Shown in pieces: positions 1 to 6,975 of a stretch of DNA of 7,835 nucleotides; the first letter of the stretch is position 1; every line of letters begins with the position of its first letter. Source of the DNA: an uncultured Myxococcales bacterium (GTDB lineage: Bacteria; Myxococcota_A; UBA9042); NCBI GenBank assembly GCA_903917305.1, contig CAIXAA010000211.1, forward strand, positions 1 through 7,835, written 5' to 3'. Made by a program: the position numbers and the translations under genes. Under the pieces are notes generated by a model that saw only the letters and a program-made list of their open reading frames with translations, ran no database searches and was not told the origin of the DNA.

Positions 1-3000
1 CACCAGCACCGTCGGCAACGCACGATCCTCCTTGATTGCCGCGAGATCGCGCGCGGCCCGCTGCAGCACGCCTTCGCAGCCGAAGAGGCGACCGCTGGCC
101 ACCTGCACCAGCGCTGTCGCGATGGAAAGATCCGTCGTCTTCCCAGCTTGTTCCAACGCAGCCAGCAGCTCCGCCTGGGCGCGCAGGAAGATCGCCTCCG
201 CCGCGCCGCGCTCGCGCTCCACCGGGCGCGCGTCGTAGAGCGCCTCCAGCAACAAGTCCATCGCCACGAAGCCCGAGAACGCCAACACCGCGAAACCATG
301 CGGCACGCCTTCGAAGTAGCCCTCGGCGGCCGGCGTCCAGACGCGCACGCGCTCCTGCCAGCCCAGGCGCTCCAGCGTGATCTTGTGCAGCATGTTGTAG
401 ACGCCAAAACGGCAAGGTCCCGCGGAGTTCGGCATCAGGAAGGAGAAATTCGTCGTGGTGTCGCGCTCTTCTTCCAGCCGCGCCAACAGGCTGCCCAGCG
501 TCAGCGTCATCGGCACGCACTCCTTGCCCGACGTGTGCCGCCGGCCAATGCGCAGCGCGTCGCGATCCGTCAGCGGCAGCGCCTCCGCCGGCACGTTGAT
601 GCCGCGCAGGCACGCGGCCAGCGCCTCCGCACCCGGCCCCATGCGCGGAATCAGCACGTGATCACGGGCTTGCACGACGCCGGCCATCTGGCGCTTGTCC
701 TGCTCGATGGCGACGAGGTCGCCGCCGACGCCCTTGGCGCCGCCGCTCGCGAGATCCTCCGCGACGCAGTGCAGGAAGGCCTCGATGCGCGTGCGCGTGC
801 CCGCGTCGCCCGAGTGACCGTCGGTCTCCAACACCGCGAAAGGCTTGCCTTCCATGAGATAGGCGAAGAAGTGCAGCGTGAAGCTGTCCGGCCCGCAGGA
901 GTAGTTGCTGCAGTAGAGGGCGTAGGTGCCCGGCTCGCTGCGAATCTGCTGTGCAGCCCGGAGGTTGCGCTGTCCGTAGCCCCAGAACAGGTCCTGGAAC
1001 ACCGGCATCTCGCTGCGGACCGGATAGCAGTCCACGGGGATGGCGACCGCGCCCTGCTCGCGCAAGATCGCGGGAACATTGGAGTTCAACACCGTGTTGT
1101 GGATCGTGTAGGAGCGCCCGAGCACGACGACAGGCGTGACACCGCGCTGCGCGCACCAGACGAGCGCGCGGCGACCGATCTCGAAACACGCGTCGTCAAA
1201 GCGCTTTTGCGCCGTCGCCGCGCTGGCGTGCGCCTTCTTCCAGGCCGAGCCCGTGATGCCGAGATCCGCGGCGATGCGCTTGCAGCTTTCGAGAAACACC
1301 TTGGATTCCAGGTTCTCGGCGCCGATCTCGACCACGCTGGCCACCATGCGCGGCCCGCTGCCGTTGAGGTCGGAGCGCAGCATGTCCGGCGCCGCCTGCA
1401 CGATGGGGCAGACGACCGCGTTGGTCTCTTCGCCAACGCGCGGCAGATCGCGCAGCATGGGCAGGAAGAGGAAATCTGGCTTGCCGGCCGCGAGCTTGCT
1501 CACAACACCGTGGAATTGCTGCATCGGCGCGCAGAACGGAACGTGACCGTCCTCGATGCCGCGCTTGAGATCGGCCTGCGTGGCGCCCGTGTGCACGGCC
1601 ACGTCGAAGCCGAGCGCGTGGAGGAACGTCGCGAAGAACGGAATCAGTCCCTTGAGTTGGAACTCATCGGTGAGCGCGACGCGCGGCTTGCCGGTGTGCG
1701 CCTGCAGGCCGGCGATCATGCGCTCGACCAACTCGGCCCGCTCCCGGAAGGGATCCGGCGCCAGATCGGGGAGTTTCTTGCGGCGCGTGCCCTTGTCGTA
1801 CAGCGAGCAGCCGCCGCCCCAGGTGAAGCGCGCGCGCTTGGTGTCGACGACGGTCGACAGGCGGTCGATGCGGCACTTGTTGCCGGCGCCGCCGCAGCCT
1901 TGGGCGGAGTTGCAGACGAAGGTGTCCTTCGATTCGACTGCTGCCGTCAAAAATCGCTGTGGATCAATGCCTTGAGCGCCGAGCGCGACGTGGCGTGCGG
2001 TCAAGAGCGCGATGCCGAGCGCGCCCGTCGTGCCGGGATCGGGCGGCACGATGACCTCGCAGCCCGTCTGGCGCGCGACGGCAGCGGCGAGCGCATCCGC
2101 GGCGAACGGCATGCCCTGGCAGAAGACGACTTCGCCAACCGTTCTGCTGCCTTTGACGCGGTTCAGGTAGTTCTGGACGATCGAGTCGTAGATGCCCGCG
2201 ATGATGGAGGCCTGCTCGATGCCGGCGGCCACGGCTTCGTCAATGATCTCGGCCATGAACACGGAGCAGTGCTGACCCAGCGACACGCCGTCGGCCGCTT
2301 CCAACGCCACGGCGCCGAGCTGCATGACGCTGTCGACGCCCTGGAACTTGCGGCCTTGTTCCTCGATGAAGCTGCCGGTGCCGGCGCTGCACGCCTCGTT
2401 CATCGCCGCGTCGATGACGCGCCCTTGGGAAAGCCGAATGTACTTCGCGTCCTGGCCGCCGATCTCGAAGATGGTGTCCACGCGTTTGTCGAAGTGCAGC
2501 GCACCTTCGGCGTGCGCGGCGATCTCATTGAGGACATAGACGAATTCTGGACCGTAGCAGCTGGACAGCAAGGAGCCGACGATCTCGCGACCGCTGCCGG
2601 TGGCGCCGAGCGCGAGGACCGGGATCTCGCCGACGCTGCTGGCGACGAACTCGCGCATGAGCGACTGCGCCGCGGCGACCGGGTTGCCGCCGGTGCGCAG
2701 GTAGCCTTGCCAGACGGTCTCGCGGCTGCCGGCGTCGAGGGCGACGACCTTGGAGCCCGTCGAGCCGATGTCGAAGCCGAGGACGAGGCCGCCCGATGTC
2801 GGTTTTGCCAGAGGTCGCGCGGGCATGCGGCGCACGCGGCCGAGCGCGCTGCCGAGGGCCGGCAAGCGCTCCAGGCTCGAATGCTTGGGCTTGGCAAGGA
2901 GGCGGCTCAGCTCCGGCAGCCGTGCACGCCGCTCCGCTGCCAGCTTCGCCGCGCCCAACGCCTCGATATACAAGGCATCGTCCGGAGAGATCTCGAGCAG

Positions 3001-3702
3001 TTGCATCTGGTGTTTCGCGGCGAACTTCTGGAAGTTCAGGCGCACCCGCGGAGAGCGCGCCACGCCGCCCAGCAGCGCCAGGCGCGGCGGACTCACGCGC
3101 GGCTTGACGAGCACCTGCACGCCCTCGCACACGGCGTCGAACAGGCCGGCCAGGATGCGCGCGCGGCTCTCGCCCTTGTTGGCGAGGTGGGTCATGTCGG
3201 TCTTGAGGATGACGGGGCAGCGGCCCGAAAGCGGCGCCGGATCCAGGACATCCGTGCACAGCTCGTTCGCCTCTTCGAGGGAGAGCTCGAAGCGCTCCAC
3301 GAGTTGACGCAGGAAGTTGCCGGTTCCTTGCGAACACCTCGAGTTCTCACGGAACACCTGCGCGCCGCCTGGCCGCAGCTCGAGCACGGAGAAGCCATGG
3401 CTGCCAATCGACACGACCGTGGCGTCGCCGTCCGGATGCAGGTGGCGAAAGCCGAGCGTCTGCGCCTGCTTGACCGGCAACCGCTGCAGCGCGACCTGAC
3501 GGCTCAGGCGCCCGGTCACGGCGGCGCCGCGCAGGTCCTGCCAGGCCCAATCGCCCAGCACCTTCTGAAGCAACGTCCCAGGATCTTTGTGGTGTTCGCC
3601 AATCCAGCGGCGCGTCCAGCGCAGTTCCTGGCCGTGCTGCTCGAGTTCGACGAGCTTCAGGCTCTCCGCGCCGATGTCGATGCCTAGGAAGCGAGGGCGC
3701 AT
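1..3702 (-). CDS. Fused acyl-CoA dehydratase activase / HgdB-like dehydratase, C-terminus off window
   Basis: A single open frame of 1234 codons runs from ATG at 3702 past base 1. It belongs to the BadF/BadG/BcrA/BcrD (HgdC-type) activase superfamily fused to DUF2229 and HgdB-like dehydratase modules. In characterised relatives the activase uses ATP to inject an electron into a [4Fe-4S] dehydratase. Visible modules: activase 1 (residues 1 to about 280) with NSRCSQGTG (Cys123) and SGRCPVILKTD (Cys162); activase 2 (about 306-590) with GFDIGSTGSK (309-318), VDTIFEIGGQDAKY, NEACSAGTGSF (Cys438) and LGQHCSVFM (Cys479); a cysteine cluster (597, 603, 610, 632); DUF2229-like and dehydratase modules from about 675 with CAPMQQF (Cys724), VVCPIVQ (Cys765), VLGRSY, SCGPDSF (936), ETDGHSGDAGTRTRIEAF, GKECVP (1062) and GPCRFG (1097). 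Full family members are about 1400 residues, so most of the protein is present. AAAGGA lies 7 nt before the chosen ATG. Substrate is unknown. Activase 1 lacks normal ATP-binding motifs. Confidence 0.94.
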   Translation of the reverse strand, partial: MRPRFLGIDIGAESLKLVELEQHGQELRWTRRWIGEHHKDPGTLLQKVLGDWAWQDLRGAAVTGRLSRQVALQRLPVKQAQTLGFRHLHPDGDATVVSIGSHGFSVLELRPGGAQVFRENSRCSQGTGNFLRQLVERFELSLEEANELCTDVLDPAPLSGRCPVILKTDMTHLANKGESRARILAGLFDAVCEGVQVLVKPRVSPPRLALLGGVARSPRVRLNFQKFAAKHQMQLLEISPDDALYIEALGAAKLAAERRARLPELSRLLAKPKHSSLERLPALGSALGRVRRMPARPLAKPTSGGLVLGFDIGSTGSKVVALDAGSRETVWQGYLRTGGNPVAAAQSLMREFVASSVGEIPVLALGATGSGREIVGSLLSSCYGPEFVYVLNEIAAHAEGALHFDKRVDTIFEIGGQDAKYIRLSQGRVIDAAMNEACSAGTGSFIEEQGRKFQGVDSVMQLGAVALEAADGVSLGQHCSVFMAEIIDEAVAAGIEQASIIAGIYDSIVQNYLNRVKGSRTVGEVVFCQGMPFAADALAAAVARQTGCEVIVPPDPGTTGALGIALLTARHVALGAQGIDPQRFLTAAVESKDTFVCNSAQGCGGAGNKCRIDRLSTVVDTKRARFTWGGGCSLYDKGTRRKKLPDLAPDPFRERAELVERMIAGLQAHTGKPRVALTDEFQLKGLIPFFATFLHALGFDVAVHTGATQADLKRGIEDGHVPFCAPMQQFHGVVSKLAAGKPDFLFLPMLRDLPRVGEETNAVVCPIVQAAPDMLRSDLNGSGPRMVASVVEIGAENLESKVFLESCKRIAADLGITGSAWKKAHASAATAQKRFDDACFEIGRRALVWCAQRGVTPVVVLGRSYTIHNTVLNSNVPAILREQGAVAIPVDCYPVRSEMPVFQDLFWGYGQRNLRAAQQIRSEPGTYALYCSNYSCGPDSFTLHFFAYLMEGKPFAVLETDGHSGDAGTRTRIEAFLHCVAEDLASGGAKGVGGDLVAIEQDKRQMAGVVQARDHVLIPRMGPGAEALAACLRGINVPAEALPLTDRDALRIGRRHTSGKECVPMTLTLGSLLARLEEERDTTTNFSFLMPNSAGPCRFGVYNMLHKITLERLGWQERVRVWTPAAEGYFEGVPHGFAVLAFSGFVAMDLLLEALYDARPVERERGAAEAIFLRAQAELLAALEQAGKTTDLSIATALVQVASGRLFGCEGVLQRAARDLAAIKEDRALPTVLV

Positions 3703-3709
3703 GCGTCTG

Positions 3710-3715
3710 TCCTTT
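3710..3715 (-). promoter_or_regulatory. Shine-Dalgarno of the activase gene
   Basis: The minus strand reads AAAGGA followed by 7 nt and ATG at 3702. This favours ATG 3702 over the in-frame GTG at 3831, which has no purine-rich site at the right distance. Confidence 0.6.
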
Positions 3716-3984
3716 CGCACCGCACGCAGCGGCGCAAAGCGAGGCTGGCCCCGCGACAGCTGGTCACGGAACTGCCTGAACCCATGAATGTAATCGTGCA
3801 GCGCGGCGCGCGTCTCCAGCGTTTGCGTCACGGCTCTGGTGGGAGCCTAGGCCCGCGGGCGCTGTCGTGGCAACGAAAGACGCGCCGCAGACCGGATGGG
3901 ACGGGAAGAACACCGCGCGGTCGCCTTTGAAGCGGTGACCGGCAGCAGGGCTATGGAGGCAGAGATCGCGTCGGAGTCGGGGAA

Positions 3985-4012
3985 CTTGGCAGAAACTGAC
4001 ACAACTGCCAGG
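3985..4012. repeat. Inverted repeat, possible operator or hairpin
   Basis: Arms CTTGGCAG (3985-3992) and CTGCCAGG (4005-4012) pair over 8 bp with one non-Watson-Crick position (T3986 opposite G4011), around a 12-nt spacer. The inner 6 bp (TGGCAG/CTGCCA) are perfect. No T-run follows on either strand, so an intrinsic terminator is unlikely. Its place between two genes of the same strand suits a regulator-binding site or RNA hairpin. Confidence 0.35.
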
Positions 4013-4112
4013 AAATGAATGACGATTTCGTCAGGTTCGCTGTGCGCTTGATCGCGCGGCGGGCGCTCCGGACGACGCGGGTGCGGCGCGGACGGGAACG
4101 GCGCGGCTGCCA

Positions 4113-4685
4113 CTACTTGCCGAGGATCTCTTCGGTCAGGCCCGAGTCTGCCGGCGAGTGCCCGAACCAGATGCGCCAGATTGCGCGCATGAAGGCCGAT
4201 CCCGGCACCGTCACCTTGTCGACGTTGCCCAGGCGCAGGGTCGTGCCCTTCTCCGGTGAGTAGATGAACCGGATGTCCAAGCCCTTGCCGATGGGGTCCG
4301 GGAACGCCGCCTTGATCTTCTCCAGGTCCTCCATCATCGGCGCGCGCTCCGCAGCGGGCGTGTTGCGCGTGAAGGTCTGGTCGATGGTGTCGCGCATCTT
4401 CTCCGCGGCGATGCTGCGCGCCATGTGCAACCACAGCATCTTGGGCTCGTCGGCCGAAACCAGCCAGGCTGCCTGCTTCTTAGGGGTCTTGGTGTAGACG
4501 CCCATGCCATAGATGGTCAGCATCCACTTGGTGCGCACACCCGTGCCGACCAGCGACACTTGCTGGCCAGCGACCTGAGTCTGCTCGGGAAAATCGTAGC
4601 CAGCGGCCTCTTTGGCGTGGGCAGGCACGGCGGAGAGCAGCGCGGCGCAGATCACAAAGCCTAGGAAACGGTTCGATTTCAGCAT
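4113..4685 (-). CDS. Exported chalcone-isomerase-like protein
   Basis: 190 residues. The N-terminus is a signal peptide: basic MLKSNR, a hydrophobic core (about 7-20) and a likely cut after PAHA (residue 24), so the protein is predicted to be periplasmic. The mature part matches the bacterial chalcone-isomerase-like family: VGTGVRTKWMLTIYGMGVYT (residues 46-65, with Arg51 in the conserved G-x-G-x-R position), a central helical part with DEPKMLWLHMARSIAAEKM, and a C-terminal FMRAIWRIWFGHSPADSGL segment ending in ILGK. Bacterial members share the fold of plant chalcone isomerase and fatty-acid-binding proteins, but flavonoid isomerase activity is not expected. A role in binding a fatty acid or another hydrophobic ligand is inference. 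It follows the START-domain gene by 73 bp and has an ideal Shine-Dalgarno (AAGGAGGT, 5 nt before ATG), which fixes the start and suggests strong translation. Confidence 0.85.
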   Translation of the reverse strand: MLKSNRFLGFVICAALLSAVPAHAKEAAGYDFPEQTQVAGQQVSLVGTGVRTKWMLTIYGMGVYTKTPKKQAAWLVSADEPKMLWLHMARSIAAEKMRDTIDQTFTRNTPAAERAPMMEDLEKIKAAFPDPIGKGLDIRFIYSPEKGTTLRLGNVDKVTVPGSAFMRAIWRIWFGHSPADSGLTEEILGK

Positions 4686-4690
4686 GAGAC

Positions 4691-4698
4691 ACCTCCTT
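4691..4698 (-). promoter_or_regulatory. Strong Shine-Dalgarno of the chalcone-isomerase-like gene
   Basis: The minus strand reads AAGGAGGT, a full match to the 16S rRNA anti-Shine-Dalgarno, 5 nt before the ATG at 4685. It is the strongest ribosome site in the window. Confidence 0.8.
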
Positions 4699-4758
4699 GT
4701 TGTTTTGGCGCGTTGCAGGGACCATGTCCGCTTGACCAGCCTGGGCCGTCAGCTGGGT

Positions 4759-5454
4759 CTACGGAGCCGGTGTCGGCGCTGGCGCGTCGTGCCAGTTCGC
4801 GTAGTCCGGGTGCACGGGCGAATTCGGCCGGCTCGCGTGGCGAATGAGGTCGCTCAGCGTCTTGGACGGCCACTTCTTCTGGATGAGGTTGACCAGCCAG
4901 TCTGGAATCGCGCCCTTCGGATCGGTGTGCACTTCCACCGTCATCCGAGTTCGCTCGCCGGGGAGCGCCTCGAAGCGGTAGAATGTGCCGTAAGCCACTG
5001 CACGCACGCAGCAATCATCCTCGCCCTTACGCGGGTCGTTCACCGACTTGATCTTGGTCGTGAAGACATGGTGCACAGCATCGGCCGATCCTTCAGCGCG
5101 AAACACGTAGTCGCGATCCGTGATGGGAAACGGCAAACCGAAGCGAATCCAGTAGATTTCCGTCAACGGGTTGACCATTTCGAGGGTCTTCTGGTCAGCG
5201 AAGCGGTCGACCCAGAACTTGCGCTGCGCGGGATCGAGGAACGTCGCGATCAACTTGCCGATGTGGATGGGCGCTACGATGTCGCCGCGAAACGCCATGA
5301 CGTCGGAGCCGGCGACCGACTTGCGCGACACCTTCACGCCGTCCCAAGTGCCGATGTACTCCCATTTCGAATCGGCCAAGGCCATTCGCGGCACGGCCGG
5401 CAGCAATAGCGGCGCGCTCGCCAGCAAGGCGATCAAGAAGCGCTTGATGTACAT
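4759..5454 (-). CDS. Exported START-domain lipid-binding protein
   Basis: 231 residues. Residues 1 to about 27 form a signal peptide (basic MYIKR, hydrophobic LIALLASAPLLLPAV, cut near MALA/DS), so the protein is predicted to reach the periplasm. The rest matches a START (StAR-related lipid transfer, SRPBCC fold) domain: WEYIGTWDGVKVSRKSV near the N-terminus, a DPAQRKFWVDRF segment, the hallmark FGLPFPITDRDYVF (105-118), and the C-terminal strand and helix VEVHTDPKGAIPDWLVN (173-189), which leads into the long closing helix. The tail is Pro/Ala-rich. START domains enclose a lipid or other hydrophobic ligand; the ligand here is unknown. GAGGGG (5466-5461) sits 6 nt before the ATG. The gene lies 75 bp after sohB and 73 bp before the chalcone-isomerase-like gene, on the same strand, with no evident terminator. 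Co-transcription is therefore likely. Confidence 0.88.
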   Translation of the reverse strand: MYIKRFLIALLASAPLLLPAVPRMALADSKWEYIGTWDGVKVSRKSVAGSDVMAFRGDIVAPIHIGKLIATFLDPAQRKFWVDRFADQKTLEMVNPLTEIYWIRFGLPFPITDRDYVFRAEGSADAVHHVFTTKIKSVNDPRKGEDDCCVRAVAYGTFYRFEALPGERTRMTVEVHTDPKGAIPDWLVNLIQKKWPSKTLSDLIRHASRPNSPVHPDYANWHDAPAPTPAP

Positions 5455-5460
5455 GCCATT

Positions 5461-5466
5461 CCCCTC
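5461..5466 (-). promoter_or_regulatory. Shine-Dalgarno of the START-domain gene
   Basis: The minus strand reads GAGGGG 6 nt before ATG 5454. A second ATG at 5459-5457 is out of frame with the START reading frame and too close to the site, so 5454 is the start. Confidence 0.65.
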
Positions 5467-5529
5467 GACGCCGCGGGCGCCGCCTTCCGCACGTTCTCAC
5501 ACAGATCGTGGGCAATTGGCAAGGTACAG

Positions 5530-6564
<1,035 letters not shown>

Positions 6565-6572
6565 CGCTCACG

Positions 6573-6577
6573 CCTCC
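6573..6577 (-). promoter_or_regulatory. Shine-Dalgarno of sohB
   Basis: The minus strand reads GGAGG 8 nt before ATG 6564. Together with the TGA stop between them this fixes the start. Confidence 0.7.
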
Positions 6578-6587
6578 GATGCCAAGC

Positions 6588-6641
6588 GCGGCTCTGATGC
6601 TGGCAGCGGCTCTCGTGCGGGCAGCTGCTCTCATGCGAGCG
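6588..6641. repeat. Three tandem copies of an imperfect 18-bp repeat
   Basis: Units are GCGGCTCTGATGCTGGCA (6588-6605), GCGGCTCTCGTGCGGGCA (6606-6623) and GCTGCTCTCATGCGAGCG (6624-6641). They abut without spacers and share the core GCNGCTCTNNTGCNNGC. The array lies 24 bp upstream of the sohB start codon, so it is in the sohB leader or promoter region. Confidence 0.7.
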
Positions 6642-6676
6642 GTGGAAAGAGGACCCCGACAGTCGCGGCGCGCAAC

Positions 6677-6694
6677 CCTGGACCTGAGTCCAGG
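6677..6694. repeat. Perfect 7-bp inverted repeat (hairpin)
   Basis: CCTGGAC and GTCCAGG flank the 4-nt loop CTGA. There is no T-run on either side. A tRNA anticodon arm was considered and rejected because the seven-base loop would lack T at position 33 and no other tRNA arms fit. Confidence 0.5.
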
Positions 6695-6723
6695 TGGGAG
6701 ATCCGGTGTCCGTTTCGAGCCTT

Positions 6724-6766
6724 CCCACTAACGAACCAGGAACCGTGAGGTTCGAGGATAGGTGGG
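6724..6766. repeat. Interrupted inverted repeat
   Basis: CCCAC (6724-6728) and CGAACC (6732-6737) are mirrored by GGTTCG (6749-6754) and GTGGG (6762-6766), with an 11-nt central loop and unequal internal gaps. The left arm CCCAC can also pair with GTGGGA at 6694-6699, so two exclusive folds are possible. Confidence 0.4.
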
Positions 6767-6975
6767 CGTGACCGTCCGCGGAGCGTGCCCAGCTCCCTGT
6801 GTTATTCATACGGTCCGGGAGCACATCGCCGCGACCGTCGAGGCTGTATCGAGCATGCCACACGCCGCGGCGGTGTGCCACTCCTGCGTCGCCGATGCAT
6901 CGCGCGGGAAAGTGGAACTCGCTGCGCGTCAACGCTATCCTCGTGCAGCTGCCGCGCGCGGCGCGGGACGTGCCG

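Larger units (their letters stand above)
3703..4112. other. Intergenic gap upstream of the activase gene
   Basis: About 410 bp separate the chalcone-isomerase-like stop from the activase ATG, far more than the 73-75 bp between the other minus-strand genes. The part nearest the activase (3703-3831) stays open in the activase frame and could be an N-terminal extension. A TAG at 3849-3847 closes that frame. Two overlapping palindromes (GCCTAGGC at 3845-3852 and GCCCGCGGGC at 3851-3860) and an inverted repeat at 3985-4012 lie here. The rest shows no convincing gene on either strand. It probably holds the activase promoter, but I could not pick out a confident -35/-10 or sigma-54 site. Confidence 0.5.
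6565..6975. other. Divergent intergenic region between sohB and the sulfatase-like gene
   Basis: About 410 bp without a convincing gene. Going right from sohB it holds the Shine-Dalgarno, the 18-bp triple repeat, a hairpin at 6677-6694 and a cluster of competing inverted repeats up to 6766. It must hold promoters for both directions, but no clear consensus pair was found. The last 80 bases (6895-6975) stay open in the sulfatase-like frame and have coding-like third-position GC, so they may be part of that gene. Confidence 0.5.

Noticed and set aside
148..3687. Plus-strand open frame of 1179 codons
   Set aside because: It starts at TTG, its translation is Arg/Ala/His/Asp-rich with no recognisable motif, and it is in exact antisense register to the activase gene, which shows many family motifs.
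3987..4008. Sigma-54 promoter suggested by TGGCA and TGC elements
   Set aside because: The GG-to-GC distance is about 19 bp instead of the required 12, so the spacing does not fit.
3985..4012. Intrinsic terminator
   Set aside because: The stem is not followed by a T-run on either strand.
3847..4434. Minus-strand 195-codon frame across the end of the chalcone-isomerase-like gene
   Set aside because: It overlaps that gene in another frame, and its tail in the gap has no recognisable features or good ribosome site.
6660..6770. Possible tRNA (GGTTCGAG-like T-loop and CTGGAC/GTCCAG arm)
   Set aside because: The arms cannot be assembled into a cloverleaf: there is no D-arm, no T at position 33 and no acceptor stem of 7 bp.
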